This document shows, piece after piece, positions 1 through 7,891 of a stretch of 64,000 nucleotides of DNA. Under the pieces are notes generated by a model that was not told the DNA's origin, made no database searches, and saw nothing but the letters and a program-made list of their open reading frames with translations. The position numbers and the translations under genes are program-made. Location: the NCBI GenBank assembly GCA_022767285.1, contig JALENY010000022.1, positions 20,184-84,183 of the forward strand, read 5' to 3'. The first letter of the stretch is position 1; each line of letters starts with the position of its first letter. This DNA comes from Lachnospiraceae bacterium (GTDB taxonomy: Bacteria > Bacillota > Clostridia > Lachnospirales > Lachnospiraceae).

Positions 1-1158
1 GGCCGTACCTTTGATGGTATCGGAAAGCCTATCGACGGACTGGGGCGAATCATTCCCGAGGTCACTCTGAACATCAACGGGCTTCCCCTTAACCCCTGTA
101 CCCGTGAATACCCACGAAATTATATTAATACCGGCATTTCCGCCATCGACGGTCTTACGACCCTGATTCGCGGTCAGAAACTTCCGATTTTTTCCGGCAA
201 CGGTCTGCCCCACGATCAGCTTGCTGCACAGATCGTTCAGCAGGCATCTCTGGGTGAGAACAGCGACGAAGAATTCGGTATTGTCTTTGCAGCAATGGGT
301 GTTAAATACGATGTGGCTGAATACTTCCGCCGCACATTTGAAGAAAGCGGTGTTTCCGACCACGTAACCATGTTTTTAAATCTGGCCAACGACCCGGTCG
401 TGGAACGTCTTATCACTCCGAAGGTGGCTCTGACGGCTGCTGAATATCTGGCTTTTGAGAAGGGTATGCATATCCTGGTCATTCTAACCGATATTACCTC
501 CTACTGTGAGGCCATGCGAGAGGTTTCCTCCTCAAAAGGTGAGATTCCTTCCCGTAAAGGTTATCCCGGATATCTGTACTCCGATCTGGCTTCCCTGTAT
601 GAGCGTGCCGGTATCGTAGCCGGACAGAAAGGTTCTGTAACGCAGATTCCGATCCTGACCATGCCCAACGACGATATTACCCACCCGATCCCTGACCTGA
701 CCGGATATATTACAGAAGGTCAGATCGTTCTCGACCGCACTTTGGCCGGACAGTCAGTCTATCCGCCCATCAGCGTGCTGCCGTCCCTCTCCCGTCTGAT
801 GAAAGACGGTATTGGAGAAGGTTACACCAGAGAAGACCATCAGAGCGTTGCAAACCAGCTTTTTGCCTCCTATGCAAAAGTGACCGATGCCCGTTCTTTG
901 GCCTCTGTTATCGGCGAAGACGAGCTGTCGCCCACCGATAAACTATATCTGAAATTCGGACAGGCTTTTGAAAGCCGGTTCATAGGACAGGGCCCCGCAG
1001 AAAATCGTCCGGTACGCCAGACTCTGGATATCGGCTGGGAGCTCCTTCGCATCCTTCCCAGGGAGGAACTGGATCGTATCGATACAAAGATTCTGGATAA
1101 ATACTATAGTCCTGCAAACGGCGACACCGCTCCCACAGAGCATAACCCAACAGAATAA
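1..1158 (+). CDS. ntpB: V-type ATP synthase subunit B (5' end outside window)
   Basis: Non-catalytic B subunit of the V1 (A/V-type) rotary ATPase, which forms the hexameric head with subunit A and couples ATP turnover to H+ or Na+ movement. The frame is open from the first base; 385 codons plus stop are visible, against about 460 residues for a complete subunit, so roughly the N-terminal 75 residues are missing. Visible family features are the degenerate nucleotide loop [14 protein letters not shown], the [17 protein letters not shown] segment, [20 protein letters not shown] and the [20 protein letters not shown] stretch. Subunit D follows after 18 bases, the usual order of an ntp operon; subunit A should lie just upstream. 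Confidence 0.97.
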   Translation, partial: GRTFDGIGKPIDGLGRIIPEVTLNINGLPLNPCTREYPRNYINTGISAIDGLTTLIRGQKLPIFSGNGLPHDQLAAQIVQQASLGENSDEEFGIVFAAMGVKYDVAEYFRRTFEESGVSDHVTMFLNLANDPVVERLITPKVALTAAEYLAFEKGMHILVILTDITSYCEAMREVSSSKGEIPSRKGYPGYLYSDLASLYERAGIVAGQKGSVTQIPILTMPNDDITHPIPDLTGYITEGQIVLDRTLAGQSVYPPISVLPSLSRLMKDGIGEGYTREDHQSVANQLFASYAKVTDARSLASVIGEDELSPTDKLYLKFGQAFESRFIGQGPAENRPVRQTLDIGWELLRILPREELDRIDTKILDKYYSPANGDTAPTEHNPTE

Positions 1159-1176
1159 CGGGAAAGAGGTGAGTTT

Positions 1177-1803
1177 ATGGATACAACCGCATTTCCTACA
1201 AAAGGTAACCTGATTCTGGCCAAAAATTCCCTTGCTCTGTCCAGACAGGGCTATGAATTGATGGACCGGAAACGAAACATCCTGATCCGTGAACTCATGC
1301 AGTTAATCGATCAGGCAAAAGACATTCAGTCCCAGATTGATACTACATTTACTGAGGCTTACCGCGCACTGCAGAAAGCAAATATGGAGATCGGCATTAA
1401 CAATGTACAGACCATTTCCTTTACCGTTCCGGTGGAAGATTCCATCCGCATCAAGACCCGAAGTATAATGGGCACTGAAATCCCGCTGGTGGAACACAGC
1501 AAAGACGATGACCGTCATCCGACCTATGCATTTTACAGCACAAAGGAATCTCTGGATCAGGCCCGGCTGGCTTTTCTGAAAGTAAAAGAGCTGACCATAC
1601 GCCTTTCTTCGGTGGAAAACTCCGCATACCGTCTGGCCGCAAATATTAAAAAGACCCAGAAGCGGGCCAATGCGCTGAAGAATATTACGATTCCCCATTA
1701 TGAAGAGCTGGTGCGGGATATTTCCAATGCACTGGAAGAAAAGGAGAGGGAAGAGTTCACCCGGCTGAAGGTTATTAAAAGAATGAAGATGAAAAAGGGA
1801 TAG
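1177..1803 (+). CDS. ntpD: V-type ATP synthase subunit D
   Basis: Central-stalk (rotor) subunit D of the V-type ATPase, 208 residues, normal for the family. The N-terminus (PTKGNLILAKNSLALSRQGYEL) and the Lys-rich C-terminus with long helices at both ends match the antiparallel coiled coil of D/gamma-type rotors. The start is set by AAAGAGGTG about 7 bases upstream. It lies 18 bases after subunit B and is the last gene of the operon here: a strong hairpin follows at once. Confidence 0.96.
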   Translation: MDTTAFPTKGNLILAKNSLALSRQGYELMDRKRNILIRELMQLIDQAKDIQSQIDTTFTEAYRALQKANMEIGINNVQTISFTVPVEDSIRIKTRSIMGTEIPLVEHSKDDDRHPTYAFYSTKESLDQARLAFLKVKELTIRLSSVENSAYRLAANIKKTQKRANALKNITIPHYEELVRDISNALEEKEREEFTRLKVIKRMKMKKG

Positions 1804-1810
1804 CTCTTAT

Positions 1811-1850
1811 AAGAGAGTGCGTCTCCGTCGGAGACGCACTCTCTTATTCT
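1811..1850 (+). terminator. Hairpin terminator of the V-ATPase operon
   Basis: Perfect 16-base stem (1811-1826 with 1830-1845) and a 3-base loop, starting 8 bases after the ntpD stop. The stem is followed only by ATTCT rather than a long U tract, so it is either an intrinsic terminator with a weak tail or a 3' stabilising hairpin. Confidence 0.75.
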
Positions 1851-2358
1851 GTGAATGACAAACAAAGAATCTTTTGTTGCAAATAACCAAAACTTATGTC
1901 TACTTAATTTCTTTTTTTCGCGCCGCATGTCCGAGACACAATTTCATTAATTGTCTGAAATTAATCGACATTTTCACATTTCAGATGTCAATTTTCGACT
2001 ATTAAAAAGTCAATCCATTTTTTCAGCTTTTTCGACTTTTTCCACGATTTATCACTTGTTCACAAAACGGTTGTTCTTTTTTCTCCACACGATTTACATA
2101 AAAAATCGGTGGATTTCTGTGGATAATGTGGATAACTTCGTGTATAAGTTCATTTTTACACGGTTTTCGCGATTTTGGATTGTGGATAATTTTTGTGATA
2201 AAAATTATGGATTGTTCTGAAAAAAGTACTCTTTTCGACAATCTTTGTGCATTTTGCTATTTTTCATTTTCTTTCCCCGGGAAACAATTTAATTCGCCGT
2301 GATTTACATAAAATATTATCGGCTTTTCATTGTTTCTGAATCGGACTCTCCGAACCGG
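1851..2358. other. AT-rich gene-free region with DnaA-box-like sites
   Basis: About 500 bases between the V-ATPase hairpin and the end of trxB. The short frames that cross it are low-complexity Phe/Lys/Ile-rich translations without ribosome-binding sites, so I call no gene. It contains three perfect copies of TGTGGATAA (complement of the DnaA box TTATCCACA) and near matches on the other strand, listed separately. Confidence 0.7.
2118..2189. promoter_or_regulatory. Cluster of three perfect DnaA boxes
   Basis: TGTGGATAA occurs at 2118-2126, immediately again at 2127-2135, and at 2181-2189, all in one orientation. TTCTCCACA at 2081-2089 (one mismatch to TTATCCACA) and TTGTTCACA at 2056-2064 (two mismatches) lie on the opposite strand. 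The surroundings are very AT-rich. Neighbouring genes converge on the site instead of diverging from it and no dnaA, dnaN or rpmH is visible, so a main origin is not supported. A DnaA-titrating or reactivating locus, or a DnaA-controlled promoter, is possible. Confidence 0.5.
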
Positions 2359-3273
2359 TTATGCCTCAATCAGATATTTTTCCACACTGGTGATTGCGTT
2401 GGCGCCGTCTGCTGCCGCTGTGATAATCTGGCGAAGAGGTTTTTTCCTCACATCGCCGGCTGAAAAAATACCAGGGACGCTGGTTCTGCAGCTCTCATCA
2501 GCCAGGATATATCCACCCTCATCCATTTTGACAATTCCCTTCAACAGGTCAGAATCCGGCGTAATGCCCACAGCCACAAATACACCGTCTACCGAAATAG
2601 CCCGGACGGTGCCATCCTTGATATTTTTGATCCGAATCGCATCCACCTGCTCTTCTCCTTCGATACTGTCCACTACGCTGTCCCATACCATTTCCACATT
2701 GGGAAGAGAAAACAGCTTTTCCTGAAGGCTTTTCGCCGCGCGCAGTTCATCTCTTCTGTGCACCACGTACACCCTGCGGCAGCCACGTGCCAGGAAAATC
2801 GCATCTTCCACCGCCACGTCGCCTCCGCCGATCACCGCCACATCGCTTCCTTTATAAAACGCACCGTCACAGGTAGCACAGTAGGACACACCCATACCGG
2901 AAAGACTTTCCTCACCCGGCACATTCAGCAAACGATGGTGTGCTCCGGTGGCGAGGACAAATGCCCTGGTCTCGTATGTGCCGCTCTCCGTCTCAACGAT
3001 TTTTGTTCCGTCCTCTTTCACCTCTATTTTATTCACTTTTGCTCGAACAAATTCCGCTCCCAGTTTTTCCGCATGTTCCCGAAATTTCAGACTCAGATCC
3101 ATACCGCTGATCTCCGGCAAACCGGGATAATTGTCTACCTCATAGGTATTGACCACCTGTCCGCCACTCATGTAGTTCTCTTCAAATACCAGCATTTTCA
3201 GTCGTGCCCTTGTTCCGTAAATGGCCGCCGTAAGCCCCGCCGGGCCGGTGCCTGCTATAATTACATCATACAT
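2359..3273 (-). CDS. trxB: Thioredoxin-disulfide reductase
   Basis: NADPH-dependent flavoenzyme that reduces thioredoxin. The N-terminal FAD site is VIIAGTGPAGLTAAIYG, the redox-active disulfide is in SYCATCDGAFYKG (about residue 135), the NADP site is VAVIGGGDVAVEDA, and the C-terminal FAD motif is GIFSAGDVRKKPLRQI. Length is 304 residues, normal. An ATG lies two codons further upstream (3279), but the GGAGG on the minus strand (about 3282-3287) is only 2-3 bases from it and about 8 bases from the ATG at 3273, so the latter is chosen. A thioredoxin gene lies 43 kb away at 46558. Confidence 0.97.
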   Translation of the reverse strand: MYDVIIAGTGPAGLTAAIYGTRARLKMLVFEENYMSGGQVVNTYEVDNYPGLPEISGMDLSLKFREHAEKLGAEFVRAKVNKIEVKEDGTKIVETESGTYETRAFVLATGAHHRLLNVPGEESLSGMGVSYCATCDGAFYKGSDVAVIGGGDVAVEDAIFLARGCRRVYVVHRRDELRAAKSLQEKLFSLPNVEMVWDSVVDSIEGEEQVDAIRIKNIKDGTVRAISVDGVFVAVGITPDSDLLKGIVKMDEGGYILADESCRTSVPGIFSAGDVRKKPLRQIITAAADGANAITSVEKYLIEA

Positions 3274-3374
3274 CTGCATTTCCTCCTTTGGATCCTTCTA
3301 TAAAAAGTTTAGCATTTTCGCCTGACAGATTCAATAAATATTATACAAGTAATCTTCCACAGAGGTCCAATTCT

Positions 3375-5135
3375 ATGCGCCGCAGACACATCATTGTCAT
3401 TTTTGTGATCCTTCTCGCTTTCTGTTTCGGAATGCTGCTTGGTCATCTGAACCGAAAATCCATGACAGAAGATCGGAAGTTTGAACAATACACCGATGAG
3501 CTTTTTAAAGCACAGATTATGACTAATACCATCAATCTGCATTATACGCTGGCCGATCCTTCCCAATATGGAATACGCAGATATCCCATCACCCTCGGTC
3601 ACATGGATGCGGTCTCTCTGGCCGGTGACACAGAACTTTTGCAGGAACAATCCGACCGGTTGAATCAGTTTGATTATGATTCTCTCTCAAAAGAGAATCA
3701 GATGACTTATGATATTCTGAAGCTTTCTCTGGAAACCGATCGTCTACTGGGCAGCAATTACCTTATGCAGGAGCCATTGAGTCCCACATTAGGCATTCAG
3801 GCACAGCTTCCCATCCTTCTGGCCGAATACGCTTTCCGCAATAAGGACGATATCGAAGATTATCTGGAACTTCTGACCCTTACCGAATCCTATTTTCAGG
3901 AAATTATTGAGTATGAAAAGGTAAAATCCCGATCCGGTCTGTTTATGAGCAGCAAAACAGCCGGACGTATCGTGGAACAATGCCGTTCTTTTATCCAAAA
4001 CGCCGATGCCAATTATCTTCTTTCCACTTTTGAGGATCGCATTCGTGAATGTTCCTTTTTGTCGGAAAAGCAGACAGAAAAGTATATCCGCGAAAATGAA
4101 GAAGCAGTCAGACAGCATCTGATTCCTGCTTACGAGAATCTGATTCAGGCCCTGGAGCAGCTGAAAAATACCGGAAAGAACCCTTATGGCCTGTGCCACT
4201 ACGCCGGAGGCCAGTCCTACTATGAGTATCTGGTAAAAAGCAGCACCGGGGTTTACGACGATATTTCAACCATTGAACAGCGCCTCCAACAGCAGCTTGT
4301 ATCTGATTTCACCCGGATGAGACGTCTTTTAAAGGTTCATACAGAGATAAGCGACGAACTTGAGCCGAATTTGTTCCGTGAAAAAAATCTTGAAAGCCCC
4401 GAATCCATTTTGACAGATCTTCAGGAAAAGATGGCCTATGATTTTCCGGCACTGAAAGAAATCGATTACTCCGTAAAATATGTCCACTCGGATCTGGAGG
4501 CATACTTAAGTCCGGCTTTTTATCTGACTCCGCCCTTTGATGCGCTCAGTCCAAATTCCATTTACCTCAACAGCCAATCCGATTTTTCCGATATAACACG
4601 ATATACCACACTGGCACACGAAGGCTTTCCGGGGCATTTGTATCAGACACAGTATTTTGCACAGAGTTCCCCGGATTCTATTCGCTACCTGCTGACCACC
4701 GGCGGTTACGTGGAGGGCTGGGCGACCTATGTGGAAAGCTACGCCTATCAGTATGCACCTCTTCCGCGCGACATCGGGGAAATACTCTGGCTGAATCGTT
4801 CCATCAATCTTTGTCTGTATTCATTGACGGATTTGGGCATACATTATCGTGGCTGGACACCCGATGACACGGCCCATTTTCTAAAAATATTCGGGATTAC
4901 TGATCCCGATGCGGTCGCGGAAATCTACCAGTGTATCCTCGAAGATCCGGCAAATTACCTTCAGTATTATGTGGGCTGCCTCTCCTTCCTGGACCTTCGA
5001 AAAGCCTTGCAGGAAAGGCTTGGAGCGGACTTTGAGCTTCTGGAATTTCACAGAAAACTGCTGGAGATCGGTCCGGCGCCCTTCCCCATATTGAAAAAAT
5101 ATTTATTTGACTTTTATGATAAAATACCTTCATAG
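3375..5135 (+). CDS. DUF885 family membrane-anchored peptidase
   Basis: Predicted zinc-dependent peptidase of the DUF885 family, 586 residues. An N-terminal basic stretch (MRRRH) and one hydrophobic segment (about residues 5-25, IIVIFVILLAFCFGMLLG) suggest a membrane anchor with the catalytic domain outside. The family motif LAHEGFPGHLYQ (His near residue 415) and the downstream EGWATYVESYAY are the presumed metal site. The frame is open back to 3288, but AGAGG at 3361-3365 and the signal anchor favour the ATG at 3375. It stands alone, divergent from trxB. Substrate unknown. Confidence 0.88.
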   Translation: MRRRHIIVIFVILLAFCFGMLLGHLNRKSMTEDRKFEQYTDELFKAQIMTNTINLHYTLADPSQYGIRRYPITLGHMDAVSLAGDTELLQEQSDRLNQFDYDSLSKENQMTYDILKLSLETDRLLGSNYLMQEPLSPTLGIQAQLPILLAEYAFRNKDDIEDYLELLTLTESYFQEIIEYEKVKSRSGLFMSSKTAGRIVEQCRSFIQNADANYLLSTFEDRIRECSFLSEKQTEKYIRENEEAVRQHLIPAYENLIQALEQLKNTGKNPYGLCHYAGGQSYYEYLVKSSTGVYDDISTIEQRLQQQLVSDFTRMRRLLKVHTEISDELEPNLFREKNLESPESILTDLQEKMAYDFPALKEIDYSVKYVHSDLEAYLSPAFYLTPPFDALSPNSIYLNSQSDFSDITRYTTLAHEGFPGHLYQTQYFAQSSPDSIRYLLTTGGYVEGWATYVESYAYQYAPLPRDIGEILWLNRSINLCLYSLTDLGIHYRGWTPDDTAHFLKIFGITDPDAVAEIYQCILEDPANYLQYYVGCLSFLDLRKALQERLGADFELLEFHRKLLEIGPAPFPILKKYLFDFYDKIPS

Positions 5136-5275
5136 AATAGGCCATCAGGTTTTTACAAAATTGTATGGTTTTTTTCATAAATTGTTGCTTTTTGGCAGAG
5201 AAGCTCGATGGACTTTTAGGGAGATTTAACCTATAATAATATAAATGAATTAATATTAAGGACTGATAGACGAGC

Positions 5276-6034
5276 ATGAATATACGAATCGCCATTGTTG
5301 ATGACTTAGATCAGGATCGAGCGAAACTGGCTCATTATCTGGAAAAGTATAAAAAGGAAAAAGATCTGGAAATTGCAATTGACATGTTTGCCTCTGGTAC
5401 GGACTTCTTAGAATCATTCAACAAAGGGCTATATACCCTTGTTTTTTTAGATATTTTTATGGACGGGGAAAATGGGATTGGTGTTGCACATAAAATACGC
5501 GAAACAGACAATCAGGTAACACTGGTATTCACCACGATTACGCCCAATTTTGCCCTTGAGGGATACGGCGTCCGGGCATACGATTACATTCTGAAACCTC
5601 TTCCCTACCAGGCAGTTGAAAAGGTGCTAAGCGAAACCTTTTATAAAAACAACCTGCTGCTTCCTTATATTGAAGTGAAAGAGAACCGGTGCCGTGTCAA
5701 AATACTGGTGGATGATATTCTTTATGTTGATACAGATAACCATTATCTGCTGATACATACGGCGCACCGCACGGTTCGCACCTACATGCGTTTCCGGGAT
5801 TTTTATCCTATGCTGGAGAATTATGAGCAGTTTCTCTGCTGCTACCGAAATATTGTCATCAATATGAACCATGTAAAAGAAATGAAAGACAAGGACTTTG
5901 TCATGAGTAATGATGACCACATTCCGATAAAGAGAAATGCCAAGCAGGAGCTGCGGCAAAAATATACGGATTTTATGTTTTTCAAGACGACTGACAATGT
6001 TATCTGTTCTCCGGAACAGCCTGCCAAAAAGTAA
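5276..6034 (+). CDS. LytTR family response regulator
   Basis: Receiver plus LytTR DNA-binding domain, 252 residues, the architecture of AgrA/VirR/LytR regulators. Receiver features are D9-D10, phospho-acceptor D59 in VFLDIFMDGENG, Thr86-Thr87, and K107 in YDYILKPLP. The LytTR domain spans about residues 135-235 (VKILVDDILYVDTDNHYLLI to HIPIKRNAKQELRQKYTDF). No histidine kinase is adjacent, so the partner is unknown. Its own terminator follows, so it is monocistronic. Confidence 0.93.
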   Translation: MNIRIAIVDDLDQDRAKLAHYLEKYKKEKDLEIAIDMFASGTDFLESFNKGLYTLVFLDIFMDGENGIGVAHKIRETDNQVTLVFTTITPNFALEGYGVRAYDYILKPLPYQAVEKVLSETFYKNNLLLPYIEVKENRCRVKILVDDILYVDTDNHYLLIHTAHRTVRTYMRFRDFYPMLENYEQFLCCYRNIVINMNHVKEMKDKDFVMSNDDHIPIKRNAKQELRQKYTDFMFFKTTDNVICSPEQPAKK

Positions 6035-6066
6035 GAGCAGCGGATTACCACTGCTCTTATTTTTTC
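6033..6066. terminator. Intrinsic terminator after the LytTR regulator
   Basis: AAGAGCAG at 6033-6040 pairs with CTGCTCTT at 6051-6058, followed by ATTTTTTC. It overlaps the regulator's stop codon and lies between two convergent genes, so it may also serve spmA. Confidence 0.85.
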
Positions 6067-6748
6067 ATGCGCTCCGCTTTTTTCTATCCATCACTTTGCA
6101 AAATATCACACCCGCCAGCGTACTTACCGCCGTAGCCAAAATGGCCGGTCCCACGACCGCCGTAGGATTTACACTTCCATACTGACTGCGGTAAGCAATG
6201 ATATTCACCGGTATCAACTGGAGCGACGAAATATTAATAATTAAAAATGTGCACATCTCGTTACTGGCAGCGCCTCTCGGCATGGCAGAGATCCAATGCC
6301 GGTCTCGTTGACCTGTTTGATGCAATTCCGATCGGACAGTTCGTTTTTCCTCATCCCTTTTTCCGGATATCGCCCGCCGTTCCTCCTCCAGATCTGCCAG
6401 AGCCTCCATAGCCTTGAGTCCCGCCGGAGTTGCCGCCCAACCCAGGCCAAGAAAATTCGCGATTATATTCGTGGAGATGTATTCACGGGCAGCGTGATCT
6501 TCCGGGAGATTCGGAAACAAAAAGTTCAGAAACGGGCGAATGCCGCGGCTCATCTTTTCCACCAGCCCTGCTTTCTGCGCAATTTCCATCAGTCCGACCC
6601 ACAGAGCCATCACACCGCACATGGTCAGCGCCAGCTCCACCGCTTCCTGGGCAGATGACAGCGCCGCATCCGCCACTCCCTGCATGTTCCCCGTACAGGC
6701 TCCATAAACAATACCGATCAATATCATAAAAGCCCAAAGATAGTTCAT
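6065..6748 (-). CDS. spmA: Spore maturation protein A (nucleoside-recognition/Gate membrane protein)
   Basis: Membrane protein of the SpmA family, needed in Bacillus for full spore-core dehydration. Hydrophobic segments start at the N-terminus (NYLWAFMILIGIVYG) and include LALTMCGVMALWVGLMEIA. The family stretches FLGLGWAATPAGLKAMEAL and ASNEMCTFLIINISSLQLIP are present. At 227 residues it is about 30 longer than Bacillus SpmA; the extra length is a charged insert (about residues 118-155, EEERRAISGKRDEEKR) between those two motifs. Start from ATG 6748 with GGAG upstream. SpmB usually follows directly, but here lies 2.8 kb away on the opposite strand. Confidence 0.9.
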   Translation of the reverse strand: MNYLWAFMILIGIVYGACTGNMQGVADAALSSAQEAVELALTMCGVMALWVGLMEIAQKAGLVEKMSRGIRPFLNFLFPNLPEDHAAREYISTNIIANFLGLGWAATPAGLKAMEALADLEEERRAISGKRDEEKRTVRSELHQTGQRDRHWISAMPRGAASNEMCTFLIINISSLQLIPVNIIAYRSQYGSVNPTAVVGPAILATAVSTLAGVIFCKVMDRKKRSA

Positions 6749-7063
6749 ACTTTCTCCATATCATGTCTTACTCTCACTAAAACTATATGAATCCCTTAAA
6801 CCCATTATTATAAATGGCTCTGTAAAACTCGTAAAAGGAGGTTGGAATCGTTCAAATAATAGTCACGCTTTGCCGATTCAAGTTAGAATGCACACGCAAA
6901 ATAAGCAAACAATTTCTATCATATGATGTTGGGGCAAAAGCATTTGACCCTGGCATCATCATACAATTTTATATATTAATATTTTCTTCTTTATCCTGCA
7001 AATGCATGACAATTCATATCATATATGTTAAAATATAGACAACAGCAGAAAGGGGGTCTTTTT
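6749..7063. other. Intergenic region between spmA and the kinase gene
   Basis: About 315 bases of AT-rich DNA between two divergent genes. It holds one short copy of the dispersed repeat (6925-6962) and an orphan AAAGGAGG (about 6833-6842) with no start codon at a usable distance. No reading frame or RNA gene is recognised. Confidence 0.6.
6925..6962. repeat. Dispersed repeat, copy A (short form)
   Basis: About 38 bases running from GATGTTGGGGCAAAAGC to GGCATCATCAT. It matches copy C at 38863-38901 and, as reverse complement, the core of copies B and D. The core GGGG-CAAA...TTTG-CCC is an imperfect palindrome. Copies A and B flank the cytidylate-kinase-like gene. Confidence 0.8.
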
Positions 7064-7675
7064 ATGAAACTGAAAAAGAAAGTTATATTAACCCTTGGAC
7101 GTGAATATGGCAGCGGTGGTCACGCAATTGCAGAAACCGTAGGAAAAGCCCTGGATATTCCGGTATACGATAAAAACATGCTGCAGCTGGCAGCACAGAA
7201 AGGCGGTCTCAATCAGGATTACCTGGAATCGGAAGACGAGCGTTTGGCTAATCCTTTCATTGAACCTTACGTTCCGAGATCACCGGAATTCGGTTCTTTA
7301 GGCGAGCAGCTTTTTACCCTGCAGTCAAAAATCATTCGGGAAAAAGCAGAGCAGGAATCCTGCATCTTTGTGGGGCGCTGTTCCGATGATATTCTGAAAA
7401 AATATGATGACTGTTTCCATATTTATGTCTATGCACCGCGCATTGACCGGATCAAGCGCATTATGGAAGTAGAGGATATTGAAGACAGCCTTGCAGCAGA
7501 AAAGATTTTGAAGAAGATTGATAAACAGAGAAAATCTTATTATCAGTTCTATACAGATCGAAAATGGGGCGCTACAGAAGGAAAGGATCTGATGATCAAC
7601 AGCAGTGCCACCGGCATTGACGGGGCCGCACAGCTTATTTTGACATTCCTGCAGATGAAGGGATACATAGAATAA
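7064..7675 (+). CDS. Cytidylate-kinase-like family protein
   Basis: P-loop nucleotide kinase related to cytidylate kinase, 203 residues. The start LTLGREYGSGGHAIAETVGKAL is the phosphate-binding loop of this family (GREYGSGG), followed by the conserved YDKNMLQLAA. The remainder (SCIFVGRCSDDIL, IDRIKRIMEVEDI, DRKWGATEGKDLMINS) fits a helical LID region. A true CMP kinase is usually essential and about 220 residues; this subfamily is a widespread paralogue whose substrate is not firmly established. AAAGGGGG sets the start at 7064. The gene sits between two repeat copies. Confidence 0.88.
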   Translation: MKLKKKVILTLGREYGSGGHAIAETVGKALDIPVYDKNMLQLAAQKGGLNQDYLESEDERLANPFIEPYVPRSPEFGSLGEQLFTLQSKIIREKAEQESCIFVGRCSDDILKKYDDCFHIYVYAPRIDRIKRIMEVEDIEDSLAAEKILKKIDKQRKSYYQFYTDRKWGATEGKDLMINSSATGIDGAAQLILTFLQMKGYIE

Positions 7676-7701
7676 ATTTTATATTTTGTTTCCTGTATAA
7701 C

Positions 7702-7891
7702 ATGATGCCAGGGTCAAAAGGTCATGATTTTCATGCTTGCATGAAAAATCATGACTTTGGGACCCGCTAAACATGAGAAAGCAGCCATTTTTCAAAGAAA
7801 AATGAGCGGATTTCGAATGTTTTTGGATTTTGGGAGCGCAAAGCGCGGAAAAATCCGAAGGCATCATGGGGTCAAATGCTTTTGCCCCCAT
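7702..7891. repeat. Dispersed repeat, copy B (long form with hairpins)
   Basis: About 190 bases starting with ATGATGCCAGGGTCAAAAGG and ending in the shared core GGCATCATGGGGTCAAATGC plus TTTTGCCCCCA. Inside are a strong hairpin (about 7721-7753, arms GTCATGATTTTCATGC and its near complement around a TT) and a second one (GGATTTT...AAAAATCC with a GCGC-AAA-GCGC tip). The right half, from about 7808, is nearly identical to copy D at 49054-49143. The right end overlaps the last codons and stop of recQ. Confidence 0.85.

Noticed and set aside
2050..2200. Main chromosomal origin (oriC)
   Set aside because: No dnaA, dnaN, rpmH or parAB nearby, and genes on both sides point towards the site rather than away from it.
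1951..2241. Overlapping short frames on both strands in the AT-rich gap
   Set aside because: Composition simply follows the AT-rich DNA (Phe, Lys, Ile), no ribosome-binding sites, and the DnaA-box repeats lie within them.
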